Position numbers and translations under genes: made by a program. Below are positions 18,009-26,744 of a DNA stretch of 64,000 nucleotides, piece by piece (within the stretch, counting starts at the first letter, position 1; each line of letters starts with the position of its first letter). The DNA lies in assembly GCF_000374445.1 (NCBI RefSeq), contig NZ_KB894419.1:1-64000 (forward strand). Direction: 5' to 3'. The notes under the pieces were generated by a model. That model was not told where the DNA came from and searched no databases. It was given only the letters and a program-made list of their open reading frames with translations. The DNA is from Actinokineospora enzanensis DSM 44649 (lineage in GTDB: Bacteria; Actinomycetota; Actinomycetes; Mycobacteriales; Pseudonocardiaceae).

Positions 18009-18725
18009 CTAATCGGACGGTCCTTGGATCAGCTCCGGACTGAACTCTTCCAGTGAGTCGATCACGATATCCGCGCCCTGTAGCGCGGCGGCGTCGAACT
18101 TGCCGGTGGTGACCGCGATGACCCGCGCGCCGGTGGCGGTTGCCGCCGTCACGTCGCCCGGTGTGTCGCCGATGATCACGGTGTCTCTACCGTCGAAGCC
18201 GGAGCCGAACCGCGCTGCGGCCCGCTCCCGCGCCACGGCGACCAACGCGGCGCGTTCCTCATGATCCGCTCCGTAAGCGCCTGCACTGAGGTCGAGGTAT
18301 TTCGCCAGGTCGAACACTTCGAGCTTTACCCTGGCTGCCTCTGGCAGGTTTCCGGTCAGCACCGTCTGGAAGATCGCGGGCTCGCTTTCGAGCGCTTGAA
18401 GCGCTTCCCGCGCGCCTGGCAGCGCCCGCCCGGTAGCGGCCAGTTCGTCGCGGCCTTGCTCGTATTCGCGCACTAGCGAGGTGGCGACTTCCGCCACTCG
18501 ATCGTCGTTCGGCTCGATGCCGTTGACGTTCAGGCTTTCCCTGATGATGTCGAGTTCGGTGCGACCGGAGATGTTCGCCCGATTGGTGAGTGGGCGGCCG
18601 GTGGCGGCCCGGAACGCCTGCTCGAAGAACCGGCGCCCCGCTCCACGGGTCTCGATCAACGTGTGGTCGACGTCCCAAAGCACCAGGTAGCTCGGGGTGG
18701 ATGGGGCGGAACCGGTACCCGACAT
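18009..18725 (-). CDS. HAD-family hydrolase (phosphatase-like)
   Basis: A 238-residue haloacid-dehalogenase superfamily protein. Motif I is VLWDVDHTLIETRGAGR (nucleophile Asp and acid/base Asp), motif II is TVLTGN, the motif III lysine is near LEVFDLAKYL, and motif IV is VIIGDTPGDVTAA. The helical cap lies between motifs I and II, as in phosphoglycolate phosphatase-type HADs. The natural substrate cannot be told from sequence. It converges with ychF. Confidence 0.88.
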   Translation of the reverse strand: MSGTGSAPSTPSYLVLWDVDHTLIETRGAGRRFFEQAFRAATGRPLTNRANISGRTELDIIRESLNVNGIEPNDDRVAEVATSLVREYEQGRDELAATGRALPGAREALQALESEPAIFQTVLTGNLPEAARVKLEVFDLAKYLDLSAGAYGADHEERAALVAVARERAAARFGSGFDGRDTVIIGDTPGDVTAATATGARVIAVTTGKFDAAALQGADIVIDSLEEFSPELIQGPSD

Positions 18726-18778
18726 GTCCAGGATTCTGCCACCGTGTACCCACGGCTACGTGGTGTGTGGGGGTTGTG

Positions 18779-19288
18779 GTGGATGACGGACTGGCGCACG
18801 AGGTCGGCAACCGGGTGCGGCAGATCCGCCTGGCCAACCGGCAGACACGTGAGGTTGTCGCTGGTCTGAGCGGCATCACCGCTGACTACCTGTACCAGAT
18901 CGAACGTGGCAGGAAGCTGCCCACGTTGCCGGTCCTGCTCGGCTTGGCCCGGTCGCTGCGGCGTGCGGCCAGTGATCTACTGCCGTCCGCCACCGTCCGC
19001 CCGCGCGGGTTCGTAGCGCGGCCGGTTTCCACGGAGATCCACCGGGCGCTCACGGTGCCGATCAGCGGGTCCGATGAGCCCGTCAGCGGACTGGAGATCG
19101 GCAGGCGAATCCGCGAAGCCTGGCGTACGTGGCAGGGATCGCCCAGTAGGTACACCGACCTGACCGGGACCCTGCCTGGTCTCATCGCCGATACCGAGCG
19201 CTTCCTGCGGGCACGACCCGCCGATGCCAACGTGTATGCCGCCCGTCAAGGGGCTGAGCTCGCCGAACAGCTCGGCATCCCGGTCTGA
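18779..19288 (+). CDS. XRE-family regulator, probably C-terminally truncated
   Basis: A 169-residue protein with an N-terminal helix-turn-helix (VRQIRLANRQTREVVAGLSG, then ITADYLYQIERGRKLPTLPV). The segment after it (EIHRALTVPISG, REAWRTWQGSPSRYTDLTGT, LPGLIADTERFLR) is typical of large actinomycete XRE regulators. Those normally continue for about 200 more residues of TPR-like helices; here a TGA stops the frame. The following 180 bases do not encode the missing part. The GTG start has a GGGGG ribosome site about five bases upstream. It precedes a broken radical SAM gene, so the pair looks like a decaying module. Confidence 0.7.
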   Translation: MDDGLAHEVGNRVRQIRLANRQTREVVAGLSGITADYLYQIERGRKLPTLPVLLGLARSLRRAASDLLPSATVRPRGFVARPVSTEIHRALTVPISGSDEPVSGLEIGRRIREAWRTWQGSPSRYTDLTGTLPGLIADTERFLRARPADANVYAARQGAELAEQLGIPV

Positions 19289-19468
19289 CAGACAACTCGG
19301 TCTGCGAGACCGAATTACCGGCTGGTAGCCGCTCTAGGTTCGCTGACAGGCACCCGGTGCCGAGAAGGTCGTGCCTGTGGAACCCGCTGGTCCGGCCCGA
19401 TCAGGCTCGACGTTCCGCCTCCCCTCGGCATCGGGTGTCCCTGACACGTCGCCGACTCTGGAGCTGGT

Positions 19469-20275
19469 ATGTCTTCGACCCGAACAGTGGAAGTCAGCGT
19501 CATCGACTACCAGAAGTTGGCCTGGACCTGGCTGACTCCCAGTCCGAACACGATGATCTTGCAGCCGGCCACCTTCTGCCCGATGGACTGCGGGTACTGC
19601 TACCTGCCGAACCGCCACCGCAAGCAGGACATGTCGGTCGACACCGTGGAGGCGATTGTCCACGGCATGGCCGACGACTGGTTCACGGACAAGCCGGTCG
19701 AGATCGTGTGGCACGGCGGGGAGCCGTTGGCGGTCGGGGTCGACAAGTTCGAGGAGTTGCTACAGCCGTTCGAGCCTTTGCGAGCGGCAGGCAAAGTCGT
19801 CCAGCGAGTCCAGACCGGCGCGATACTCATCAACGACGCGTGGTGTGACCTGTTCAAGCGCTACGAGATCGACGTCGGTGTCAGCATCGACGGCCCGGAA
19901 CACACGAACACAACCGCGTCGATCGCGGTGGGCGGCCGGTGTTCTCCCGGATCATCAGGGGCATTGAGAAGCTGAAAGAACACGGCCTGTCGTTCACCAC
20001 GCTCGCGGTCGTCACGATCGAGGGAACGACCCGGGCGGTGGAGACCCTGGACTTCTTCGCCGATCTCGGCTGCCACTGGGTCGGGCTCAACGTTGAGGCG
20101 AAAGAAGCGGCCAACGTCAACGGCATCACACCGGAGATCGACCAAGCCCAGAGCTTCTGGCGAGACGCGTGTTTTGGGCCGCCGATATGTTTTGTGCGAG
20201 CAGAGCGCATCAGGTGGCCGGGAGATTCGCCGAATTGCGTCAATTCGGGGTTAGTTGCAGGGAAGTACGAAAGAA
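19469..20275 (+). pseudogene. radical SAM peptide maturase, frameshifted and truncated
   Basis: Residues 1-145 are a clear radical SAM core: TMILQPATFCPMDCGYCYLP with the CX3CX2C cluster motif (Cys37, Cys41, Cys44), EIVWHGGEPLAVG, and VGVSIDGPEHTN. At 19912-19915 the frame breaks. Reading shifted by one base restores family sequence (RVDRGGRPVFSRIIRGIEKL, then FFADLGCHWVGLNVEAKEA), so a single-base deletion is the likely cause. After SFWRD (about 20165) a second shift is suggested. The C-terminal SPASM-type cysteine region is missing before the next hairpin. The motif style resembles SPASM maturases of ribosomal peptides (GrrM/AmcB-like); the family is inferred. No precursor peptide gene is evident in the 180 bases upstream. 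Confidence 0.8.
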
Positions 20276-20308
20276 CACGTCCACCCGCGGCGGCGGGTGG
20301 ACGTGTTC
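20273..20308 (-). terminator. hairpin terminator after the receptor gene
   Basis: Perfect 16-bp inverted repeat (arm GAACACGTCCACCCGC, 4-base loop) immediately after the stop of the methyl-accepting receptor gene, read leftward. Confidence 0.8.
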
Positions 20309-20321
20309 GGGCGTTATCGGG

Positions 20322-21245
20322 CTACGCCGAGCGGATGGTGCGGACGAAGTCGCCGACCTCGCTGCGGAGGAGTTCGGCCAGGTGGACCAGGCCCTCGCCG
20401 TCGGTGCCGCCGGTGCCTTCGACGGCGCGGGCGATGCCTGCCACCAGTTCGTCCATCTCGCCGATTCGTTTGGCGACACTGTCCAGGACCTGGGCGGTCT
20501 CGCCGACGGCCTGCTGGACCGACTCGACGCGGGTCACGATGGTCTCGCTGGAGATGGCCGACTTGTCGGCGAGGCTCTTGACCTCGACGGCGACCACGTT
20601 GAAGCCGCGGCCCGCCTCGCCTGCGCGGGCGGCCTCGATGGTGGCGTTCAGCGCGAGCAGCTTGGTCTGCTCGGCGATCTGGACGATCTCCGAGACGGAG
20701 CGGCGGATCTCGGCGGCGGCCTCGCGGAGGGCGTCGATGGTGTGGACGCCGCGATCCGATTCGACCACGGCGGCGGCGGCGAACTGGGCGACGCCGCCCG
20801 CGGTGGAGGCCATCTGGGCGGAGGCGGTGGCCAGTTGCTCCGAGACGCGCAGGACGGTGGACTCGATGCGTTCGGCCATGGACATGCGCTCGCTGTCCGC
20901 GGCGGCGATGCGGTCGGCGGCGTCGCGCAGGCCGGTGCGGGTGGCGTTGATCTGGGTGACGCCCGCGGCGAAGGCGCCGCTGAAACCGTCGGACAGCAGG
21001 CGGCGGTGGTGGTCGCCCTGTTCGGCTGCGGTGAGGGTGGCGGCGGACTCGCGCACGTAGGCGTCGGTGACGTCCAGCAGGGCGTTGACCGCGCGGCGGG
21101 CGGCCTGGGTGATCGCGTCGTCGCCCAGTTGGGGGACGCGGGCCTCCAGGTCGCCGCGGGCGGCGCGGTCGCAGACCTCGGTGAGGGCGCGGAGGGCGGC
21201 GGTGTGGTCCGAGCCTGCGTCGGCTCGGTCGCGCCTGGTGTTCAT
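20322..21245 (-). CDS. soluble methyl-accepting chemotaxis-type signalling protein
   Basis: A 307-residue protein without membrane segments. Residues 20-120 are a helical, HAMP-like region. Residues 130-300 form the MCP signalling hairpin with the tip sequence [20 protein letters not shown] followed by [18 protein letters not shown]. This is the region that contacts CheA/CheW in chemoreceptors. Its ATG overlaps the stop of the upstream PAS-protein gene (ATGA), so the two products probably act as a split Aer-like receptor. No che or flagellar genes are in the window. Confidence 0.88.
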   Translation of the reverse strand: MNTRRDRADAGSDHTAALRALTEVCDRAARGDLEARVPQLGDDAITQAARRAVNALLDVTDAYVRESAATLTAAEQGDHHRRLLSDGFSGAFAAGVTQINATRTGLRDAADRIAAADSERMSMAERIESTVLRVSEQLATASAQMASTAGGVAQFAAAAVVESDRGVHTIDALREAAAEIRRSVSEIVQIAEQTKLLALNATIEAARAGEAGRGFNVVAVEVKSLADKSAISSETIVTRVESVQQAVGETAQVLDSVAKRIGEMDELVAGIARAVEGTGGTDGEGLVHLAELLRSEVGDFVRTIRSA

Positions 21246-21784
21246 CGGGTGCTCCCGGGGGTGATCGACCAGAAGTACTCGTCGTAGCTCTGGCCGTGCG
21301 CGGCAAGCTCGCGGTTCAGCGCCTCGGTGCCCGCGGCGATCGCCGCGCTGGTGCTGGTGGCGGCCTGCTCGGCGGTGCGGATTCGGTCGTAGATCTGCTT
21401 GACGGTGGCGACCGCGGAAGGGGTGGGCAGCCTGCGGCTGGAGTGGTAGCCGACCACCCGGCCCGCGCCGTCGAAGGACGGCGTGGCGTGCGCGAGCACC
21501 CAGTAGTGGTCACCGTTCGAGGCCATGTTCATCGCGTAGGCGAAGATCTCGCGGCGGGCCTGGATGGTGTCCCAGAGCAGCTTGAACAGCGTGCGCGGCA
21601 TCATCGGGTGCCGGATGACGTTGTGCGGCTTGCCGATCACCTCGTCCTCGTGGAACTCGGACACCCGCAGGAACACGTCGTTGGCGTAGGTGATCACACC
21701 CTTGAGGTCCGTCTTGGTGACGATCAGCTCGTCGGCCCCGAACCGGCGCTCCACGCCGGTCGGTCGGACGCTCGCCTGACGCAT
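21242..21784 (-). CDS. Aer-like PAS domain protein
   Basis: A 180-residue cytosolic protein with one PAS domain of the Aer type: [20 protein letters not shown], the [15 protein letters not shown] helix and [20 protein letters not shown]. Aer PAS domains bind FAD and sense redox or oxygen; cofactor binding here is inferred from that resemblance. The C-terminal 50 residues are helical. It is coupled by ATGA overlap to the MCP-like gene, which supplies the output domain that Aer normally carries in the same chain. Confidence 0.85.
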   Translation of the reverse strand: MRQASVRPTGVERRFGADELIVTKTDLKGVITYANDVFLRVSEFHEDEVIGKPHNVIRHPMMPRTLFKLLWDTIQARREIFAYAMNMASNGDHYWVLAHATPSFDGAGRVVGYHSSRRLPTPSAVATVKQIYDRIRTAEQAATSTSAAIAAGTEALNRELAAHGQSYDEYFWSITPGSTR

Positions 21785-21862
21785 TCCCGCTCCCTTCCCC
21801 TGTACCGCCTAGCCATCGGACACGGGAAGGGAGACCTGCGGGAAACCGGCGAGTAGTACCCG

Positions 21863-22537
21863 TCACTCCACCCGATCGCGCAGCGCCTTCTCCACAGCGT
21901 CACGGGTCAGGTCGTGCTGCGCGACCGCGACCAGCGCGGGCTCCTCGGGCGTGGACAGCAGGCCGAGCAGCAGGTGCTCCGGCCGGATCCGCTCGGAGCC
22001 CAGCCGCAGCGCCTCCCGGTGGCCGAGTTCGAGCGCCTTCTTCGCGCCTGCCGAGAACGGGATGTGTCCGACCAGGTCGGCGTCCCCGGTACCGACCGCG
22101 TCGGCGACCGCCGCACGCAGCGAGTCCGCGTCCACCAATCCGGCGATGCCCTGATCGTGTAGCAGGGCGAGCAGCACGTGCCCGGTCAGGATCTGGGTGT
22201 GCCCGGCCCGCCTGGCCTCCTCCTGGGAGGCGACGATCACCGCGCGGGCACCGTCGGTGTAGCGCTCGAAGACGCGCAGGCCGGTCTCGGCGGTGGCGGG
22301 TTCGTTGGGCACGAACCGCTTCTGCGCGGCCTGCTTGGTCACGCCCATGTTCTCGCCGATCGTCGTCCAGGAGGCGCCGGACCGGCGGGCCCGGTCCACG
22401 AAGTGCCCGATCAGGTGGTCGGCCAGCTCGTCAAGGTGCTGCCCGAGGGTGACGGCCTCGCTGAGTCGGGTGAGCGGGTCGTCGGTGCTGGACTCGATGG
22501 CGGAGATGAGGTCGTCAAGCCGTGGGGTCGCGTTCAT
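21863..22537 (-). CDS. HTH and Clp_N domain protein
   Basis: A 224-residue protein. Residues 30-80 contain a helix-turn-helix (SGASWTTIGENMGVTKQAAQ then KRF). Residues 85-220 are a double Clp N-terminal repeat (QILTGHVLLALLHDQGIAGL and RIRPEHLLLGLLSTPEEPAL), the substrate- or adaptor-binding module of ClpA/ClpC. The ATPase domains are absent. This combination is widespread in actinobacteria. A DNA-binding regulator that senses through its Clp_N part is plausible but unproven. Two identical-spacing palindromes directly before its start suggest autoregulation. Confidence 0.85.
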   Translation of the reverse strand: MNATPRLDDLISAIESSTDDPLTRLSEAVTLGQHLDELADHLIGHFVDRARRSGASWTTIGENMGVTKQAAQKRFVPNEPATAETGLRVFERYTDGARAVIVASQEEARRAGHTQILTGHVLLALLHDQGIAGLVDADSLRAAVADAVGTGDADLVGHIPFSAGAKKALELGHREALRLGSERIRPEHLLLGLLSTPEEPALVAVAQHDLTRDAVEKALRDRVE

Positions 22538-22540
22538 GTC

Positions 22541-22586
22541 GTCAACTGTAGGTTGACGCTGACGCTACCGTCAACCGAGAGTTGAC
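22541..22586 (-). promoter_or_regulatory. double palindromic operator
   Basis: Two copies of GTCAAC-N5-GTTGAC, at 22541-22557 and 22570-22586, centres 29 bp apart. They lie in the short gap between the ATP-grasp gene stop and the HTH-Clp_N gene start, three bases from its ATG. The position fits repression of the HTH-Clp_N gene, probably by its own product. Confidence 0.75.
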
Positions 22587-22589
22587 GCT

Positions 22590-23399
22590 CTAGCGGAGGG
22601 CCGCGGCGACCGCGCGGGCATAGACCTGACCGGCGAGGTCGGTGTACTCCGGGCTGTGCCTGCTGAAGCGCTCCAGCGAGACGCCGCTGTTGACCTCCAG
22701 GACCAGCGGGCCGTTCGGGGTGGTCACGATGTCGACGGTGGCGAAGCGCAGGGTCAGCGCGGCCATGGTGTCGCGGCCGAGGTCGGTGAGCAGGTCCACG
22801 GTGGACGGGTCCGCGCAGACCTCGGGCGTCGCGCCGAAGTGGAGGTTGTGCCGCCATTCCCCGTTGTCCGCGCGCACCTTGCGGAACGCCAGCAGCAGCT
22901 CGTCGTCGAGAAAGACAGTGCGATATTCGTCACCGATTTCCAGGAATGGGGACCAGGCCAGCGCGCGGTGGCGTTCGGCCAGTTCGGAAATCGTCCGATC
23001 CAGCTCGTCGAGGGTGTGCACGAGGTGTACGTCCCGACCGCCGGACTCGACGTTCGGCTTGACCACGACCGGCAGCTCGGCCTGCCAGCCGATCTGCTCC
23101 GTGCCGCTCCACGCGGGTCTGACCAGGCGATGCTCGACGCAGGGGACCTTGTTCTCGCGCAGGATCGTGGTGGTCGCCACCTTGTCGTCGGCCACCCGCG
23201 CCGACGAGACCGCGTTGAGCGGGAACGAATACCCGATCACGAACTTCCGCGTGTCGCCCCGGCTCATTTCGCCGACCCAGTGGTCGCAGTGCCAGGTGAT
23301 CGCGCCGCCGACCTCGGCGATCCCCCGCTCCACGTGCCGCACGAAATGCCGGGCCCGGATGGAATCGGGCTCGGTCACGCCGTCCAGGAAGTCCTTCAC
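22590..23399 (-). CDS. ATP-grasp ligase-like protein
   Basis: A 269-residue ATP-grasp protein. It has NAVSSARVADDKVATTTILR, the ATP-binding lysine strand ELPVVVKPNVESGGRDVHLV, the central domain, and the metal-binding end TTPNGPLVLEVNSGVSLERF (Glu-x-Asn). The GTG start is chosen because GGGAGGG stands seven bases before it and upstream residues look non-coding. The family joins carboxylates to amines or thiols, or makes peptide bonds. The substrate is unknown. It is co-directional with the HTH-Clp_N gene 52 bases downstream. Confidence 0.8.
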   Translation of the reverse strand: MKDFLDGVTEPDSIRARHFVRHVERGIAEVGGAITWHCDHWVGEMSRGDTRKFVIGYSFPLNAVSSARVADDKVATTTILRENKVPCVEHRLVRPAWSGTEQIGWQAELPVVVKPNVESGGRDVHLVHTLDELDRTISELAERHRALAWSPFLEIGDEYRTVFLDDELLLAFRKVRADNGEWRHNLHFGATPEVCADPSTVDLLTDLGRDTMAALTLRFATVDIVTTPNGPLVLEVNSGVSLERFSRHSPEYTDLAGQVYARAVAAALR

Positions 23400-23620
23400 C
23401 GCAAACCCTCCCGCGTCCCCTGACGAAGGTGAGCATACGTTCGACTGCCGCCCGGCTTCACACCACTGGGTGACAGAAGCAGGGCATTCGCCCGCGGGCG
23501 CTTCCGCTCGTGCGGGTGGTTCGTGAGGATGGCGGGGAAAAGTTCCGCGGCTTCGGAGAGAACGGCGCCTCGACCGCCACGTACCCCCGACCACATGGCC
23601 CGACTCCGGGGAGACACGCC

Positions 23621-26296
23621 ATGGACAACGGGAACGACCGGTTACTGGTGGCTCGGCTGCGCGCGGGTGACGGCGCCGCGCAGCGCGAGCTGTTCGAGCA
23701 GGTACAGCCGTGGCTGCGGGGCTACTTCCGGGCCCGCGCGGACGCGGTGGACGTCGACGACCTCGTCAGCGAGGTGATCACGCGGGCGCTGGAGGGGATC
23801 CGCGGCGGGGCCGAACCGGCGGTGCTGGGCGCCTGGGTCTCGGGGATCGCCAGGCACGTGTACGCGAAATGGTGCGAGCAGCGCAAGCGGCGCGTCGGCG
23901 CGCTGCCCGACGACCTGGTGCGGCCGGAGGACGAACCGCGGTTCGACCTCGATCAGGTCGACTCGCCGGAACAGCCCGCGGAGCTGGTGGGACGGCTGAG
24001 CAAGCAGCAGCTGTGGGACACGATCCTCGCCGCCGTGCACGGCCTGAGCGGAGACATGGCCACGATCATGAGCAAGCATCTGGAGCTGACCCGGCGGCGC
24101 GGGCGCTGGGTGGCCGGGAACGAGCTGGCCGAGGCGGTGGGGCGGCCGGTCGAGCTGGTCAACCGCCAGTTCAACCGGTCCCACGCCAGGATGCTGGACC
24201 TGGTGTCGGCGCTGGTGATCGCGCGCACCGGTCAGGGTGATTGCCCCGCATTGGCCGGAATGCTCCGACCCGAGCAACGGCGGGCGACCGACGGGCTGGT
24301 GTTGGACGCGGACCAGGCGAAGCAGGTGCTCAAGCACGCCAAGGGTTGTCCGGCCTGCGCGCCGCGCGCCCGGCGGGCCAAGGACTTCAGCCGGTGGGCG
24401 CTCGGACCGGGCCTGGTCGGCCTGGGCGAGGACGACGACGAACGCCGTCGGATGATCGCCATGCTGTTCAGCCGGGCGGGCGACGCCCAGGCGGGGGCGG
24501 TCGCGTTGGGCGCGGTGCCCGCGCCGGTGGTCGTGGACGAGCTCGGGATCGTCCAGCGGGTGCGGGCGGTGCTGGCCGCGAAGGCGGCCGCGGTGCTCCG
24601 GCCGGACGGGCTGGTCCGGCTGGCGCAGGAGAACCCGGACGTGTTCCAGCGGGTCGTGGCGGCCGCGGCGAGCGGGGTTGTGCTGGCGGCCGCGATCGTG
24701 CTGGCGATGCTCTCGTCCGACCAGCGGCCAGTGGCGGAGCCGTCCCGCGACGTGCCGCCGGTCGTGAGCACGTCGGCCGGGGCCGTGCCGACATCGCCCG
24801 ATGGCGGGCCGGGGCCGATCGTGCCGGTCGCGGAGACGAACCCGACCAGTCCGCCCAGGTCGGTGCAGGTGACCACGTCCGCACCGACCGTGACCACGCG
24901 TGCGGCCGAACCCCGTGGCGGGCAGGCGCAATCCGGATCGGAGGGCAGCACGACCCAGCCCGGGAACGCGGTTCCCACGACCACCATGCCGACCACGACC
25001 ACCTTGCCAACCACAACTAGCTTGCCAACCACAACTACCAGTGCGGTGACCACCACGACCGTCGCCAACCAGTCGAACCCGAGTGACGACACGGTGACCA
25101 TCGATATCACCGGGTTGTCCTATGAGACGTTCACCGTGAGCGGTCAGACCGGAGTGCTGAACGCGCACGAGTCCCACCGGTTGAGGCTGGCGCCTGGCCC
25201 ACACACGCTCACGGTCTCCGCCGGTCACAAGGTGTCGTTCGGGGTCACCGCCGATCACCGGATCACCTACGACCCGGCCAGGGAAGGCATGCTCACCGGC
25301 GCGGGTTCCGCGACGCTGGTGGTGCACGGCTATGCGATGGTCCTCGACGCCACCGACGTCGACTACTACAACATCACGGTCACCGGCACCGGCTGGTCCG
25401 TGTTCGACCCGACCCGGCGCCGCTACCTGTTGCCCGGCAAGCACTTCGTCGTGCCGCCTGCGGGCAAGCAGATCCCGTTCACGATGACCGACTCCGGACA
25501 GGTGACCTACGACCCGGCCCTGCGCGGCGTGCTGACCGGCGAAGGCACATCGACGCTGGCCGTGCACGGATACGCGGTCGCGATTGACTCCACTGGGTTG
25601 AGCTATGCCAACGTGACTGTCAGCGGTACCGGTTGGCCTGCTTACCGACCGGTCGCGACGCGCAGGCTGCTGCCTGGCGCGTACTTGTTGCTTGGCATGA
25701 ACGGCAACTCGGTCCCGTTCACCGTTACCGACGACGGCAATGTCACCTATGCCGCGAGCCTGCAAGGGGTGTTGTCCGGCGCGGGCGGCAAGACTCTGGT
25801 CGCGCACGGACTATCGGTGACGTTGAACTCCACTGATCTGGACTACTACAACGTGACCCTGGCTGGTGCGGGGTGGCTGGTCAGACAGAATGTGCGGACC
25901 TATCACATGTTGCCGGGCAACCAGACCGTGCTTACCGCTGGCGGACAGTCTGTGCTGTTCAGGTTGACCGCCGACGGAAAGGTCCAGTACGACGGCGCCG
26001 TGGCCGGGACCCTGACCGGCGCCGGGACCGAGACCGTCGCCGTGCACGGAGAAGACATCACGGTCGACGCGCGGGCCACGGGGTGGCGAACGGTCGTCAT
26101 CGGCGGTGTCGGGGTGACGGACGCGCGGCAGCCGCAGGCGCTGCGGTTGTTGCCGGGCAACCATTCTGTCGGGAGTCCGACCGGGGAGTACTCCGCGTTC
26201 CAGGTGACCGCCCAGGGGACCGTCGACTACGCGCCCGCCCTCGATGCCGTGCTCGCTGGCCGGGGCACGGGGACGCTCGTCGTCCGCAGGCGCTAG
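23621..26296 (+). CDS. membrane-anchored ECF sigma factor fused to zinc motif and extracellular repeats
   Basis: An 891-residue multidomain protein. Residues 8-95 are a sigma-70 region 2-like domain (LLVARLRAGDGAAQRELFEQ, VDVDDLVSEVITRALEGI, WVSGIARHVYAKW). Residues 130-200 hold a region 4-like HTH (VAGNELAEAVGRPVELVNRQ). Near residue 238 is HAKGCPAC, the H-x3-C-x2-C pattern of ZAS anti-sigma domains. One membrane helix lies at about 345-366 (AAASGVVLAAAIVLAMLSS). A Thr/Pro-rich linker (367-490) leads to five 80-residue repeats (491-890). Sigma factors with built-in zinc motif and membrane segment are known among actinobacterial ECF groups such as ECF52/53; the repeat sensor here I do not recognise. 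Confidence 0.85.
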   Translation: MDNGNDRLLVARLRAGDGAAQRELFEQVQPWLRGYFRARADAVDVDDLVSEVITRALEGIRGGAEPAVLGAWVSGIARHVYAKWCEQRKRRVGALPDDLVRPEDEPRFDLDQVDSPEQPAELVGRLSKQQLWDTILAAVHGLSGDMATIMSKHLELTRRRGRWVAGNELAEAVGRPVELVNRQFNRSHARMLDLVSALVIARTGQGDCPALAGMLRPEQRRATDGLVLDADQAKQVLKHAKGCPACAPRARRAKDFSRWALGPGLVGLGEDDDERRRMIAMLFSRAGDAQAGAVALGAVPAPVVVDELGIVQRVRAVLAAKAAAVLRPDGLVRLAQENPDVFQRVVAAAASGVVLAAAIVLAMLSSDQRPVAEPSRDVPPVVSTSAGAVPTSPDGGPGPIVPVAETNPTSPPRSVQVTTSAPTVTTRAAEPRGGQAQSGSEGSTTQPGNAVPTTTMPTTTTLPTTTSLPTTTTSAVTTTTVANQSNPSDDTVTIDITGLSYETFTVSGQTGVLNAHESHRLRLAPGPHTLTVSAGHKVSFGVTADHRITYDPAREGMLTGAGSATLVVHGYAMVLDATDVDYYNITVTGTGWSVFDPTRRRYLLPGKHFVVPPAGKQIPFTMTDSGQVTYDPALRGVLTGEGTSTLAVHGYAVAIDSTGLSYANVTVSGTGWPAYRPVATRRLLPGAYLLLGMNGNSVPFTVTDDGNVTYAASLQGVLSGAGGKTLVAHGLSVTLNSTDLDYYNVTLAGAGWLVRQNVRTYHMLPGNQTVLTAGGQSVLFRLTADGKVQYDGAVAGTLTGAGTETVAVHGEDITVDARATGWRTVVIGGVGVTDARQPQALRLLPGNHSVGSPTGEYSAFQVTAQGTVDYAPALDAVLAGRGTGTLVVRRR
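25091..26290 (+). repeat. five tandem 80-residue repeats within the sigma fusion gene
   Basis: Units begin near 25091, 25331, 25571, 25811 and 26051, a 240-bp period. Each encodes (D/S)-x-DYYNVTV-x-GTGW, a positively charged LLPG turn, a PFT(V/M)T-DxG-VTYD strand pair and a GVLTGAGTxTL-x-VHG end. Copies have diverged at the base level, so this is an old protein-level repeat rather than a recent DNA duplication. It is predicted to be beta-rich and outside the membrane. Confidence 0.85.
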
Positions 26297-26308
26297 CGGC
26301 CGGCCGGA

Positions 26309-26339
26309 CTGCTGGATCGGGTGTCACTTGATCCAGCAG
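26309..26339 (+). terminator. hairpin terminator after the sigma fusion gene
   Basis: A 10-bp perfect inverted repeat, CTGCTGGATC with GATCCAGCAG, 11-base loop, 13 bases after the stop codon. Confidence 0.7.
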
Positions 26340-26369
26340 GAGACCACGGAGAGTGGCCAAGCGAGGCCG

Positions 26370-26399
26370 GGGTGTGGTGCGAGGGTCCGCACCACACCC
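26370..26399 (-). terminator. hairpin terminator after the pterin dehydratase gene
   Basis: An 11-bp perfect inverted repeat, GGGTGTGGTGC with GCACCACACCC, 8-base loop, just beyond the stop of the leftward pterin dehydratase gene. Confidence 0.7.
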
Positions 26400-26406
26400 T
26401 GGGCCA

Positions 26407-26703
26407 TCAGCCGCGAATGGCGTCGATGACGCCGTCGATCTCCTCGGCCAGGGTTACATCCGATGCGGTGATTCCATCCTTACTGTGCGTAGTGCAACGG
26501 AACGTCAGGGTGCGCCAGCGGATGTCGATGTCCGGGTGGTGGTTGTCGTTCTCGGCGATCTCCGCGACCCGGTTCACGACCTGGATCGCCTGCGGGAACC
26601 CGGCCAGCTCGACCGTGCGGACCAGCGCGCCCTCGTTCAGCCGCCAGTCGGTGAGGGTGCCGAGGGCCTTGCCGATGTCCTGTTCGCTCAGCAGTTCAGC
26701 CAT
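26407..26703 (-). CDS. 4a-hydroxytetrahydrobiopterin dehydratase (PCD/DCoH family)
   Basis: A 98-residue protein of normal PCD length. The active-site motif is present in ENDNHHPDIDIRW (the paired histidines before PD), preceded by FPQAIQVVNRVAEIAE and followed by RTLTFRCTTHSKDGIT. It dehydrates 4a-carbinolamines formed by pterin-dependent hydroxylases; in bacteria lacking these it may have another role. Start MAELLSEQDIG is preferred for length; an in-frame ATG three codons upstream is possible. It diverges from the thiamine transporter. Confidence 0.9.
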   Translation of the reverse strand: MAELLSEQDIGKALGTLTDWRLNEGALVRTVELAGFPQAIQVVNRVAEIAENDNHHPDIDIRWRTLTFRCTTHSKDGITASDVTLAEEIDGVIDAIRG

Positions 26704-26744
26704 GGTGTCCATCCTGGCCCGATGGGCAGGCGTACGCTCGTCAC

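Noticed and set aside
19357..19468. Precursor peptide gene for the radical SAM enzyme
   Set aside because: Short frames exist between the regulator and the radical SAM gene, but none has a leader/core pattern, and most overlap the radical SAM start; no support.
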